From Prosapia bicincta (taxonomy: Eukaryota; Arthropoda; Insecta; Hemiptera; Cercopidae): a stretch of DNA of 64,000 nucleotides. The position numbers and the translations under genes are program-made. Position 1 is the first letter of the stretch; every line of letters starts with the position of its first letter. Below the pieces are notes generated by a model. That model searched no databases. It had not been told where the DNA came from and worked only from the letters and a program-made list of their open reading frames with translations. The DNA is taken from positions 148,402,044 to 148,466,043 of the forward strand of contig JBAIZL010000001.1 of assembly GCA_036971475.1 (NCBI GenBank), written 5' to 3'. Of this stretch, positions 36,201 through 48,262 are shown one piece after another.

Positions 36201-38576
36201 GTTATATTGTCCACTGCACACAGATTGTTCGATCCTATTGGATTCACTTGTCCTATTTCCATATGCCCTAAGTTATTATTGCAGGAATGCTGGAAAGATA
36301 ATTGTGGGTGGGACAAAGAAGTACCAGAAGAAATCAAACAACGATTCAATATATGGTTTCAGGAACTCGATCAATTAAAAGAGATGAAGATTCCACGATG
36401 GCTACAAGGTGTGGATGACGTAATCATTTCTGTATCAGTTCACATATTTTGTGATGCCAGCAAATTTGCGTACTCAACAGCAGTATTTATGCGTTTTGAA
36501 CTTAGTACATGTATTCAATTACAGCTAATCCAGGCAAAGTCACGTGTAGCACCTGTAAAGAAGATGACAATACCCAGACTTGAACTAATGGCTGCTACTA
36601 TAGGTGCTAGATTAGGTTCTTCAGTAGTGCAAGAATTAAGAGATGAAAACAAATTTGAATGTAATATTAAATTTTTTTATTGGAGTGACTCTTCTACAGT
36701 AATAGCTTGGATTAAAAGAGAAGAAAACTGGGGAGTATTTGTTAGAAATAGAGTTGAAGAAATCTGCAGCCTCACTTCCAGAACATCTTGGCGGCACATT
36801 CCCGGCACTATGAATCCAGCAGACTTGCCCAGTAGAGGATGTTCAGTTTCCAGGTTGATTAGTTCCAGATGGTGGGAGGGCCCGTCATGGTTGAAGTTGC
36901 CTGAAGATACCTGGCCATCAAATGAACCTGAACCTGACGAAGAATTAATTTCTTTAGGAAAAAAGAAAGGACCTACACCTTCACTTTTAAGTAATAATTA
37001 CCCAAAAGATTGGTTTTATTACTTTTCAAATGATTTTGATAAGATTGTGTGTGTTTTTGCATGGTTGCTGAGATTTATTCATAATTGTAACCCCTCAAAG
37101 AAGGAAAAGTGTGTGAGTAAAGTTTTGTCATGTAAGGAGATTATTGAAGCTAACAATTTTATAATTAGAATTGTTCAACAGCAATCATTTGAAGGAATAA
37201 GGGAGCCTAAATTGGCTTCATTGTCACCATTTATGGCTGCTGATGGTATTATAAGGCTAAAGACAAAATTAACAGAAAGAAAGGATTTGGAAAATTTTAA
37301 ATTTCCTGTTGTTCTACCATCAAAACATGACATTGTAGATATTCTTATTCTTACAATACATAAGAGATCATGTCATGTGGGAGTTCAAGGTCTCTTAAGT
37401 TTATTAAGAGAAAACTATTGGATATTGAGAGGAAGAAAAACAATAAGTAATACTTTGAAAAAATGTATTCCTTGTCAGAGACATAATTCAAAAAATGTAG
37501 AAACAATCACTCCACCCTTACCTGAAAGTAGAGTACGAGATGCCGCAGTATTTGAAGTGGTTGGAATTGATTTTGCGGGACCTTTGTTTCTACGAGATGG
37601 CAGTAAAGTTTGGATCTGCATATTCACTTGTGCAGTATACCGTGCTGTTCATTTGGAGTTAGTAAAGTTTCTTTCTGTCGAAGCATTTATAGATACACTT
37701 AGAAGATTTATTGCAAGGCGAGGAAGACCATCAATAATATATAGTGACAATGGTACCAATTTCACAGGTACAGAAAAGGCATTTAAAATTCTAGATTGGA
37801 ATGCTATCTTAAAATATAGCTCATGCCAACAAATTGACTGGAGGTTTAACCCTCCCTCTGCTGCATGGTGGGGCGGATGGTGGGAGCGACTCATCCGACT
37901 CATGAAACAGTTGCTACGCAAAACCTTGGGCAAAACGTCATTGGATTATGAGGAAATGGAGACAATCTTATGTGATTGTGAAAGTATCATGAATTCTAGA
38001 CCTTTGACATATTTATCTGAAACTTCTTCAGACCTAACTGCTATTACTCCAAATATGTTTTTACATGACTTAAAAGAAATTGGAGTTCCAGATTGTGACC
38101 ATGTAAATACAAAAAGTCTTAACAAGAGAGTACGTTATCGACAACACCTGAGAGAAGCATTGCGAAAAAGATTTAGGATTGAGTATTTAGGACAATTAGC
38201 TTTAAAAGGTAAGAAAAACGGCAGACAGTTGAAAGTTGGAGAATTAGTACTGATTGAAGTTGAAAATAAAAAAAGAATTGATTGGCCAATAGGACTGATA
38301 GAAAAGACTATCATTAGTAGAGATGGAGTGTGTAGATTAGTGCAATTGAAGACTGCTTTTGGAAGTTTATTGAGACCAATACAAAGACTATATCCTCTTG
38401 AAATGCAAGAAGAAACCATCCAAGAACAATTAAAAGAAAAGATTAAACCAAAAGTGACAAAAACCAATGAACATGAACTACACCTGGAAGAAGATAATGT
38501 GACAAAAGAAAATAAAATTGTGACATATTCAAGAAGTGGCAGACAAATTAAGCTTCCACAAAAATTTGTTGATTAA
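33243..38576 (+). CDS. BEL/Pao gag-pol polyprotein, intact, 1,777 residues
   Basis: Domains in order: a coiled charged N-terminus; gag-like DUF1759 region at about 112-255 (FKKFGGDISDWLPFWGQF); three zinc knuckles at about 371-450 (CVFCDGGHLSENC, CCFSCTKVGHLSKHC, CIICNGKHVPLMC); aspartic protease with DSG at 495-497; reverse transcriptase with motif A VIADIKKAF (Asp824) and motif C YVDN at 906-909; RNase H from FCDASKF (Asp1071) to YWSDSS; integrase zinc-binding part from His1373 to CIPCQRH; integrase core with Asp1443, Asp1502 and Glu1548; then the DUF5641-type C-terminal region ending near RLYPLE. The start is the first ATG after the leader. YVDN in place of YVDD is probably lineage-specific to some BEL/Pao elements; I have not verified this. 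No stop or frameshift interrupts the frame. No envelope gene follows. Confidence 0.95.
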   Translation: MDALKKKRQLFRTGFSRLHNTLLESIKNEDDVILLKANLELLREKHNQLEVLDREIIEVLLNENASTEVLENEVESADEYSGKFKIVEYLVEQAIDKARPKTDTSVNVEKRKFKLPTLEFKKFGGDISDWLPFWGQFKKIHEDPCIDSDDKYQYLLQATIPNTKAREIVESFPPCGRSYEQAIEHLKSRFAKDDLLVEFYIREILKIVITLNSSESKITISSLYDQIESKLRCLETLGVTKEKYAAMLFPLVESCLREDLLIAWQRSRPNSQQDETASESKSRLDSLMNFLKIEVEGEERINLAKQGFGLQKTKVSTGDNPTSSYKRDFASKDKHIKNTRRPTSNVTAAGLVNVKSNTSTVSTDKTKLSMCVFCDGGHLSENCFKARDMSLEERQNILTSKRCCFSCTKVGHLSKHCRAIVKCIICNGKHVPLMCSKLQNNFNRSNIKPKCEEKEAEPNFENSLSNVNGNQVYMQTLVVKAVSDTKELNVRLLFDSGSQRSYIRKSTVEKMKYDTCGEETLLHGLFGGEVTKPRNHACYKVRLQSIDKTYSCNFKALSEINICTYVPALKPGRWTDELMERGIKLFQDADSPIEILIGADIYGKLLTGRKEVLDCGIIALETHLGWVLTGKFQESKEFSSMTALSMFVQSNSICKLWEMDVLGIKDPLQTRSKQEIEHSVQTQFLETVRVNEEGRYEVKLPWSEDHPEVPRNFNLAKKRLENSVKKLTNESLYNVYNNVFSNWLEDGVIEEIPISKWDEGHYLPHRPVIKENSTTAVRPVFDASSKEKGYYSLNQCLEIGINLIEIIPALLLRFRLYKIGVIADIKKAFLQISLYEEDRDFLRFLWQNTDGSLKIFRHRRVVFGVSSSPFLLNAVINYHLQKYLVPCAEDNQFSKCTIEKLFKSFYVDNCVTGVNNERDLKQFISEAIQIFSLGKFELRGWEYTEPGLEDKTEASVLGLTWDKKEDTISVSFHKIVNLEENLVTQRVILSTAHRLFDPIGFTCPISICPKLLLQECWKDNCGWDKEVPEEIKQRFNIWFQELDQLKEMKIPRWLQGVDDVIISVSVHIFCDASKFAYSTAVFMRFELSTCIQLQLIQAKSRVAPVKKMTIPRLELMAATIGARLGSSVVQELRDENKFECNIKFFYWSDSSTVIAWIKREENWGVFVRNRVEEICSLTSRTSWRHIPGTMNPADLPSRGCSVSRLISSRWWEGPSWLKLPEDTWPSNEPEPDEELISLGKKKGPTPSLLSNNYPKDWFYYFSNDFDKIVCVFAWLLRFIHNCNPSKKEKCVSKVLSCKEIIEANNFIIRIVQQQSFEGIREPKLASLSPFMAADGIIRLKTKLTERKDLENFKFPVVLPSKHDIVDILILTIHKRSCHVGVQGLLSLLRENYWILRGRKTISNTLKKCIPCQRHNSKNVETITPPLPESRVRDAAVFEVVGIDFAGPLFLRDGSKVWICIFTCAVYRAVHLELVKFLSVEAFIDTLRRFIARRGRPSIIYSDNGTNFTGTEKAFKILDWNAILKYSSCQQIDWRFNPPSAAWWGGWWERLIRLMKQLLRKTLGKTSLDYEEMETILCDCESIMNSRPLTYLSETSSDLTAITPNMFLHDLKEIGVPDCDHVNTKSLNKRVRYRQHLREALRKRFRIEYLGQLALKGKKNGRQLKVGELVLIEVENKKRIDWPIGLIEKTIISRDGVCRLVQLKTAFGSLLRPIQRLYPLEMQEETIQEQLKEKIKPKVTKTNEHELHLEEDNVTKENKIVTYSRSGRQIKLPQKFVD

Positions 38577-38619
38577 TCTTTTAACAATATACTATTTTTT
38601 AATGTTTTGAGTTAAACCA

Positions 38620-38639
38620 TAACTCAAAAGGTGGGAGTA
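38620..38639 (+). other. Polypurine tract of the BEL/Pao element
   Basis: Purine-rich aaaaggtgggagta directly precedes the 3' LTR, the expected plus-strand priming site. Confidence 0.8.
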
Positions 38640-38899
38640 TGTTGTGAATGCAATAATATAATACTCTATGACAATCCTCTATGGAAAAAAAAAAAGAAAA
38701 AGAACATTATATAAATTAACAGATGATTTGTAATTGTTTTAGTTTTTCTCAGTTCTTTGTTTAGAGTTTTTTTTTTAAGAAAGATGTGAAGTAATAAATA
38801 GTGTTTAAATATGAAATAAGTTTTATTACCAGCATAATTATATAAATATGACGAGTGTTCCGCCTGTAGCGGCAGTGTCAAAAGTTTATAGAAATAACA
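38640..38899 (+). repeat. 3' LTR of the BEL/Pao element
   Basis: Same sequence as the 5' LTR except for an 11-A run where the 5' LTR has 9. Confidence 0.95.
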
Positions 38900-39115
38900 C
38901 ACGGTTACGTGGTCCGCACTATATCTTGATAAAATTAAAAGTAAGGCAATATGTAACATCAAATACTATCGTATATTGCACTGGGACATTTATTGTGGCA
39001 CACAATAGTCCATGTAAGTAGCTAAAATAGTATTAAATTACATATTCATACTTTTCAGTATAATTAACTATAATTTCTTTCCTTCTGTAAATTTCCTACT
39101 TTTTATCAAACAATG

Positions 39116-39299
39116 TTAGTCTAGGTGTATTGCCTCATCGTTGCTTAAACTGTGACTGCGATACAAAGAGTTATTATCACTCTGATTGGTTTTATGAGTA
39201 ATTCTTTTCACTGTCATGTTGCGTTGGTTCGAAGAATTATCAAAACCACTGCCGTTACTGTTGCCGTTGCTATACTTTATCATTGGAGATTTATTCTCG
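39116..39299 (-). CDS. Candidate terminal exon of an unrecognised gene
   Basis: The minus strand reads an acceptor-like ctatgcaatttcag, then 61 open codons to a TAA. The plus strand of the same stretch is closed by stops in every frame. The peptide is Ser/Asn-rich and hydrophilic (KYSNGNSNGSGFDNSSNQ, then VKRITHKTNQSDNN) and ends SHSLSNDEAIHLD, like a flexible cytoplasmic tail. The exon would begin in phase 2 (one leftover base before the first full codon). Upstream exons should lie at higher coordinates, but none was recognised between 39300 and 43470. GC content is clearly above its surroundings. Confidence 0.45.
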
Positions 39300-41894
39300 C
39301 TGAAATTGCATAGTCAGTGATCCACTTATCTCTAATAAAGTTTCTGAACGATGGTTAAAAACTGTTATCAGTTATCGTCTACCACTGATTTGATATAATC
39401 TTCCATATAATCATTAACAAAATCACTGTTAACAAATCTTGTCAAAACCTTACAATAATGTCTAATCCGTAAAAGTCTTACTATCAGACTTTTTATGTTC
39501 GTTCATTTATAATTAACATCTAAAAATCAATCATCTATACGTTTTTGCTTAGCTTTACAACTTTGGTTCTAACTTTACACCTAGTTTATATGCAAGCATA
39601 AAATACTTAAATTTGTTTACTTTCTAAATTAAATATCGTATCTTTCACTTCAATAATAATAACCGTCAACAGAAAGACTCAAATTTCAAAATTTATAATT
39701 TTTTAATATCTTGAATTCTTACAAATAACTATCAAAATCTTTATTTCAATAAAAGAATAGTATTAAATAGTTTTGTAAAGTTGTAAAGCCTACAACATGA
39801 ATAGGAAGAATAAATAGACAAATATGACACTGACGAAACAAAACAAATATTAAACCCAATATTAAATTATCAAGACTCATGCGAAGAAATGTCGAGGTTA
39901 ATTTAAATAAACACTTCTAAGAGTAATTTAAAGTTAGTAATGTTTATAGTATGCAAGCATCTTGCTGCCTGTTTGTTAATCTTCCATAAATATCGATTTT
40001 GCTATGCTCCTATTCGTGTTTTCTTAGACTCAAATCATCTGGTTATATAATTTTCTACCCACTTTATCTAGGGTGTAAAAGGAAAAGAACTTGCAGAAAC
40101 TGTGTATTGGTACCTTACGGTACAAGAGAAAACTGAAGAAAACCCTTGACTATCTACAAATACAATCCGTTTCAAAGTAATTTAATTTCTATATTCAAAT
40201 AACTTTTACAAAGTAGTTAACCAAGAGCTTGCGAGAAAAAATAGCACAATAAGAATATTATAATTGTAGCATTTCACCTCAAACATATTACGTTTAGGGC
40301 CTAAAACATTTTAATGTAATAATATAGGAGTGTTTCCTAAATAGTATAAAAATATATAATTATTCATTTATATATGCAAAATATATATTATAAATGTATA
40401 CATTACATTATAATATATATTAAAATGTATAATATATTATTAAATATTAATATAATATATACAAATATTTGTAATAAGATCGAATCAAAAAATTATTACT
40501 CTCTTATTATAAAGAAAAAATAGTGTTTAAGAGATTTCAATGACTGATTTTATTCTTCATCACAATTCTTACAGGACTAATTTGTTTATAATTTACTTTT
40601 TAGTTGTTAGTTTCTACTTTATAAATCTAAATACCTACTGTAACCTATCATTTAAATACAACATATATTCTATTTACAAATATCTTTTTAGTGTCGAGTG
40701 TCATTTAGATCGAGTGTAAATTAATTAAATTAGTTTTTGTTAATAAATTTAGTAAAGTAATAATACATTTAAAACGACTAGGTTTACAATTTATTTATGA
40801 AATTTTATTTATCCTTATAAAAAGGTTTGCGTTATCATATATATCAAATGTAGTAAATTATAACCGTCTATTAAAGAGAGTATAATTGAAGTGTAAATGA
40901 ATCGGTTAAATATTTTTTCACAATATAGATATAATTAAGAATGAAAATATCTGATTTTAATTTTGTAACAAATTCTGTTTAGTTTTTGGTATATGTTCAA
41001 CGCCTGTATTCATTAAATAACGCACATATTCAAGTATTGTTTATTACCTCGATAATATATCGATACCTATATGTATCTTTTGTAATTATAACTTTTCAAA
41101 TGGCGAACACGAATAGCTAGTTTGTTTTTTGTCCGTTACATTAAATATACAACTAGCTTATTCCTGATAAATTCAAGGTAGAGCTACGATTTACTTTTTA
41201 TGTTAAAACCAGTTTAGTTTCTTAATAACATTAATAAATATAAAATTAGTTTAATTTTTTTACCGACAAATTGTAGTTTTAATATTCAATGTCGAGAAAT
41301 ACCTAGAATCATTTAGATATAAATTATTGTTTGCAATAATTATTAGGTATTTTATTTGTTTGCCTGGTTGATCAATACACATCTAACATATTTTATCTAA
41401 GAGTATAACCATGACTTGCAGATAAAATAATCTATAGATTAGTAACATGTATTAAACTTTAAAAAACTAAATTAAAAGTGTATTTCTTGAAGTTGGTTAC
41501 AATAATTGATTTTAAAAGTCTTATTCCATTTTAACTAAAGTAATTGCATGGCTTTGTGTTAAAAGCATTGAAGTAATATTTGAGTATTTGAAAAAAAAAC
41601 ATTACAAGAAATTCTTAGTCTAATGCTCAGAATAGAATTGGACAATAATTCTGATAATTAAGTAAAAGAGCCTAAGACTGAATGTTTAGACTTCGGTGTA
41701 AATTGTGCACAATGTCCTTCACTACGTTAGCAAAGTGTGACCATAATAACTTATGTCGAAAGATCTCAACGTATATATAATCTTTCAATAACAAGTTAAA
41801 ACAAAACTGTTTCTAAACAATTTTATTATTATTTCTAAATAATTATTATTTCTTGAAAAAAAATTGAAACTGGAATTCTCAACAAAAACAACAA
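39300..41894. other. AT-rich intergenic or intronic DNA
   Basis: If the 39116-39299 exon is real, this may be intron on the minus strand. 40330-40460 is extremely AT-rich with repeated atatatta words. No supported feature. Confidence 0.45.
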
Positions 41895-42135
41895 TATACA
41901 ACTATTCTTTGAGCTTAGCTTGTGAGGTTATGTTAAAACAAATAAAACATACACAAAACTCACAAATTAATCATTTATTAACTCATACGCGTTTCAGTGA
42001 CAAAGTGCTCATCATCAGTGAGTGTTGTTACTACAAACTCTAACTTACATTCACTGATGATGATGACTTTGTCATTGAAACGCGTATGAGTTAATAAATG
42101 ATTAGCTTGTGAGTTTTGTGTATGTTTTTCTTTTT
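41895..42135. mobile_element. Foldback element copy B with better-preserved hammerhead-like motif
   Basis: The left arm (aaaacatacacaaaactcac, then aattaatcatttattaactc, atacgcgtttcagtgacaaa) is mirrored by the right arm (gtcattgaaacgcgtatgag, then ttaataaatgatta and gtgagttttgtgtatgtttt). Arms are about 85 bp with a 40-bp spacer. The left outer flank matches the right flank of copy A in reverse complement. Confidence 0.8.
42049..42091 (+). ncRNA. Hammerhead-ribozyme-like motif
   Basis: ATTCA (42049-42053) pairs with TGAGT (42087-42091), with one wobble. Between them are CTGATGA (42054-42060), stem II GATGAC/GTCATT with a TTT loop, GAAA (42077-42080), CGCG and TA. This is the same layout as at 18701, again with one extra U before stem II. 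The inverted left arm has a broken stem II. Confidence 0.5.
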
Positions 42136-43477
42136 TTTTTAACAACAATGTTTATATGAGCTCATATTAATTGCAATTAAATTCCTGAATCAAAGATACA
42201 GAAACAAAACGCCAATAAACTTGAAAAAGCCAGGGAAGTTATATCTGGAAGGAGATGACTTTAATATCAACAATAACAACAAAATATTAAACTGTATCTT
42301 GTATCTAATGAAATAATGGTTTCCCAACAAAATTATTCGTCTGAAATCCTTGACGCACGTGAATATTATATATAACATGTACAAACATAGCGTATCGGCA
42401 TTTATGGTTTCCCTATGTTGTGAAGACACGTTCAAGAGTTATCGAGCTCTGGCGGAAAGAGAACGATGAAGGATTACCTTTATTCATGTTTGTTTTTTTT
42501 TATTACGTAAACGGTAAATACTTAGATGTCTGGACTGTTTGTAGATTCAAAGGACAATTTAAACTAAACCTAGCACAAATTTTGCTAGCACAAAATAAAT
42601 ACGGCTTTGTTGTTAAAAATCGTTATGTTATAAAAAATGTTATAGGCAAGGCCTATAAAACTCTTAATGGGATCTAGAATGTACACTCACTACAGCTAAG
42701 CGTGCACTAGGACGTCACGGCACAGACAGCTGGTACAATACGGGCTAAATGATTGAAGGTGGGTGCACGTATTAGATGGGAATTCCCGCCATCCGGACAT
42801 TTTATTGTTGCATAACAGAGACTTTGTTACCGACTAGATGAATAGTTACTGCTTCACCCCCAACAGCGTTTAAAACCTGTTACCATTGTAAAAAAAACAA
42901 TAAAATGTCGTTTCACTATAACATTTAATACACGGATTACGGATGGTGAGAAAATTTTAAATTTAGAAAAAAGTTTTTTCATCTTAAAACGACATTAAAT
43001 TAAAACCTCGTCGTGTAACGACAATCATACTTTTTCGCTGTCGCTACGCGTCTATAGGACGAGAATCCTTAGCCTTTCAGATGAGTATATTCTAGCCTAC
43101 ACTTTTTATCACTTTTAAGTATTTTGTAATCACAATCTCTCCTTGGTATGTTTCTAGACATAAACAATGACAAGTGCAAATGCGATAGCTCGGATCGATA
43201 GTAGACAGGAAATAGCCTCTATTTAAACAGTGATCACAGTAGTAGGTGTGTACATTCTAACTGGATCCTCACAAAATCTTATTGCGTTGAACATAAAATC
43301 TAAGTTACATTATGTAACAAGATGTGCATTTTATAAATAATAACATTATAAACAACTAAATTTGTAAATTATCTAACAAATATATAAAAAAATGTCTAGT
43401 TGATGACTTCACTAGATCTACGAACCTTCACAAGAGGCACATAGTGCTTGCTTCCTTACAAACCACGTGTCCACTAA
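42136..43477. other. Intergenic, partly GC-richer, no supported gene
   Basis: The stretch 42690-43080 is less AT-rich than its surroundings. An 85-codon frame at 42420-42677 begins with GTG and has no recognisable domain. Confidence 0.45.
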
Positions 43478-44311
<834 letters not shown>

Positions 44312-45015
44312 TGGGCAGATTCCCTGATACAGTCCTTGAGGTAATCAGGAATCCTCTACGACTGATTGAAGAGTGGTGTAAAAAGGAGAACCTTAGGGTA
44401 AATCCAAAAAAGACTGCTCTCATTAACTTCACCAGACAGCGAAAAGATCTGACGACCAGGATGCCCCGCTTGTTTGGTGAATACCTTGAGTTTGTGGGGG
44501 AGGTGAAGTACCTGGGAGTTACTCTGGACAGGAAACTCACCTGGAATCCACATCTTGAGAGGACAGTTAACAGGGCCAAAAGGGCACTGATGACTGTGAG
44601 AAGAATGGTGGGTAAGAAATGGGGACTGAAGCCATCAATGATGCACTGGATGTATCTGAGGGTGATAAGACCTATGATTACCTATGGAGCTCTGGTGTGG
44701 TGGACAAAGGCCAACCAGGCACAGACAAGAGCTAAACTGAGCTCTATCCAGAGATTGGCCTGTCTGTGCACACTGGGAGCGATGTCAACTACACCAGGTG
44801 CAGCAATGGAAGTAATGCTTAACCTCCCTCCCCTTGAGCTTGTCCTTAGGGGAGAGGCGAGGCTAGCGGCATGGAGATTGCGCAACTCGAGCAACTGGGC
44901 TAACCTCCCAGATGTCTCGGGACATATGAGTATCGAGTGCTTGGTCAAAGAACCCGTCTTGGAAATGGGCAGCGACCACATTACTCGAATGTTTGCACCT
45001 GACCAGGTCCACTAA
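44312..45015 (+). pseudogene. C-terminal part of the non-LTR reverse transcriptase
   Basis: About 234 codons, from GRFPDTVLEVI, just after where the catalytic YADD would be. It covers the RT region with NLRVNPKKTALINF and KYLGVTLDRKLTWNPHLE, then the thumb region (RPMITYGALVWWTKA). It ends at an in-frame TAA at 45013-45015. The RNase H part continues in the same frame four bases later, so this stop is a nonsense mutation in one original ORF2. Confidence 0.85.
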
Positions 45016-45018
45016 ACT

Positions 45019-45891
45019 GTGATGGAATGGTCAGGGACATTAACATCGGGAGCTCAGATCTGGTACACAGATGGCTCCAAGATGGACTTCGGCACTGGAG
45101 CGGGGGTGTATTGTAAAAACCCAAGGGTAGAACTAGTTTTTTCCTTGGGGAGGCATACCTCTGTCTTTCAGGCCGAAGTATATGCTATAAATGCCTGTCT
45201 GGGAGAGATAGCGAGAAGGGAAACACATGGGGCCCGGATTGCTATTTTCTCCGACAGTCAGGCAGCAATTAAGGCACTAAACGGACACGTGGTCACCTCG
45301 GCCATAGTCAGGGAGTGCCTAATTAACCTACAAGCTCTGGCAAGGCACAATCAAGTCAAGATTGGTTGGGTGCCAGGGCATAGGGGAATACTTGGAAATG
45401 AAGCCGCAGATGCGCTGGCCAGGGAGGGGTCCTCGACTCCCCTGATTGGACCGGAACCTGCGGTGGGTATTTCCAAATCCATGGTCAGGATGACAGTGCG
45501 AAGGTGGATGGCTGAAAGACACTGTGAGCACTGGATCAGGGCCGAAGGGATGAGACACAGTAAGCTAACCCTTAGGAGACCTTCCTTGGGGCTGCAGAAG
45601 AGTCTCATCTATCTGTCTAGGCAGGAATTAAGGATAGCCACAGGACTACTCACGGGACACTGTGGACTAAGGAAACATTTGCATAAAATGGGTATCTACA
45701 AGGATGAACCAGTGTGCAGATTGTGCGGGCAGGAACAGGAGACTGCCACACACATCATTTACAGATGTGGAGTACTTGCTGAGAGGCGCTTCAACCTCTT
45801 TGGTGATGGAACGGCTTTGGTGGATGCTGAAGGTAAAACTCTAGTCAGGAAACTCCTAAACCTGGTAAGAGGGAAGGGGTTATTTGACTAG
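45019..45891 (+). pseudogene. RNase H domain and C-terminal cysteine motif of the non-LTR ORF2
   Basis: The RNase H type I core is present: YTDGSKMDFGTGAGVY (catalytic Asp), FQAEVYAI (Glu), IFSDSQAAI (Asp), VPGHRGILGNEAAD (His and Asp). Near the end is CRLCGQEQETATHIIYRC, a zinc-binding CCHC motif typical of insect non-LTR ORF2 proteins. No frameshift. It is cut off from the RT by the single TAA upstream, so the element lacks a full-length product. Confidence 0.85.
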
Positions 45892-45984
45892 ATCAGGGAG
45901 GTAAGTACAATATACCTTAAGGTAGCAGTGCTTCGGGCAATTCAAACCCGCTCCCAAGTTAAAAAAAAAAAAAAAAAAAAAAAA

Positions 45985-46795
<811 letters not shown>

Positions 46796-47073
46796 ATAAA
46801 AATATGTAAATGAAATATGAAATTCTTCTGAATAAATTTGAAAGAAAGCAATAGGTGATATTTTTTCTATTTACAAATATAATCGCCAAATATGTTAAAA
46901 GTTATTAAGCTCCTAAGTATTTTAGACGACTAAAAATATTTTTTCTTGACCCATAAAAATATGTAAATGAAATATGAAATTCTTCTGAATAAATTTGAAA
47001 GAAAGCAATAGGTGATATTTTTTCTATTTACAAATATAATCGCCAAATGTGTTAAAAGTTATTAAGCTCCTAT

Positions 47074-48167
47074 TATTTTATTAGTTAAAATTATCTAAAT
47101 AGTATGGTTATTTTGGCTATTTTAAGTATTAACATATAATTATACAAAAATAAATTGTTTTTCTAATGCGTAAGCATATTTTTTGTAGATAGAAACTTAT
47201 AAAACCTTTTTTGTGTGCTAATTATATGAATAAATAACACAAATATTTACCGCCCCTTATACAAATAGTACCTTATTTAATTATTACAGAAAATAAAAGT
47301 TAAATAATTCAATAAAAATAGTGGAAATAGTTTTGTAGGATACGGTCAAGCTTCAAAAAATAAAATATAGGAGTTGTTTTACAATAAATTGCAAACGCAG
47401 AGATTAGGGAAGTTATAAAATTGGAATTACAAAGGAAACATTCCAAATACAGTATATATCTGTATAAATATGATACGAATTCAGAAGAATCATCAACCTA
47501 CAACGTAATCTTATAAGTACAATTGTTACTTAACACCTTTAATATGTTATGTTTTAACAATATTCTATTCATTTTGATCGAAACACTGAATTCCAAGGTC
47601 GGCAATTGTCGGTTGATTCCGTCAACGGGAGGGGGTGGCGGAATGGTCCAGCACAGTTTCCCAGTGTTCGATCAGTGCTTGGTGAAGGCGCCTCCCTGTC
47701 CATTTCCACCCTGAACATTCCATCTTTCAATCTGTCAACCCGTACGAATGAGTTTTGAAAATCAGTGACAAGGTTCTCGGTATGTTGTAAATTCGGAGTG
47801 GTTTTTATTTTTCAGTTTGATTACCACCGCTCTTCAAAAAAGTGAGTTAGTATTTTATTACTTTTAAATATCTCTTTATAAATAATATATTTTGTGTTAG
47901 AACACAGACTTGTTCTAGGATAATATATTTTTGCAAAAGTACGTTAAAATTGACAGTTTTATATTTACTGTAAATAAATATTTCTGTATTATTTACAATA
48001 TTACATTAATATTAGCAAATCAATAAATGTTATTTAAGTGTTTTTAAAATATCTCTGCTTAAAGAGCTACCCAGAAACACTGTTTTCCCGGAGCTCGCAA
48101 TTTATCATTTACAGTAATGTTCAACTACAAGATGACTCTTCTTATGGGGCGTGTTTTTTTGTCCCTG
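47074..48167. other. Intergenic with a GC-rich island at about 47596-47760
   Basis: The island is open on both strands. The plus strand reads SVDSVNGRGWRNGPAQFP then SISTLNIPSFNLSTRTNEF before a stop. The minus strand reads NSFVRVDRLKDGMFRVEMD then CAGPFRHPLPLTESTDNC. It stands out from its AT-rich surroundings, so it is probably an exon or a relic of coding DNA, but the strand cannot be decided. The rest holds nothing recognised. Confidence 0.4.
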
Positions 48168-48189
48168 TTTGTGTGTGTGTGTGTGTGTT

Positions 48190-48233
<44 letters not shown>

Positions 48234-48262
48234 TGTGGTGTGTGTGTATATGTGTGTGTTCC
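48168..48262. repeat. (GT)n microsatellite
   Basis: GT run with gtttg and gagtgtgg interruptions. Confidence 0.95.

Larger units (their letters stand above)
32910..38904 (+). mobile_element. Complete BEL/Pao LTR retrotransposon with 5-bp target duplication
   Basis: Target duplication cacgg lies at 32910-32914 and 38900-38904. The LTRs are 258 and 260 bp and differ, as read, only by two As in one homopolymer. Primer binding site, one long intact gag-pol frame and a purine-rich tract are all in place. Near-identical LTRs plus an unbroken frame mean a very recent insertion that may still be mobile. Confidence 0.95.
44312..45984 (+). mobile_element. 5'-truncated non-LTR retrotransposon (RNase H-bearing, I/Loa-like) with poly(A)
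   Basis: Begins abruptly inside the reverse transcriptase and ends in a 24-nt poly(A) (45961-45984). GC content is clearly higher than in the flanks. The 3' end (gcttcgggcaattcaaaccc, then gctcccaagtt) recurs as a tiny second insertion at 58146-58205. The order RT, RNase H, cysteine motif suggests the I/Loa-type group; the exact clade is not determined. Confidence 0.9.

Noticed and set aside
33383..38467. Numerous minus-strand and shifted open frames across the BEL/Pao element
   Set aside because: Shadows of the intact 1,777-residue frame; no domain in them.
42420..42677. 85-codon plus-strand open frame
   Set aside because: GTG start, no splice context, AT-driven composition and no recognisable domain.
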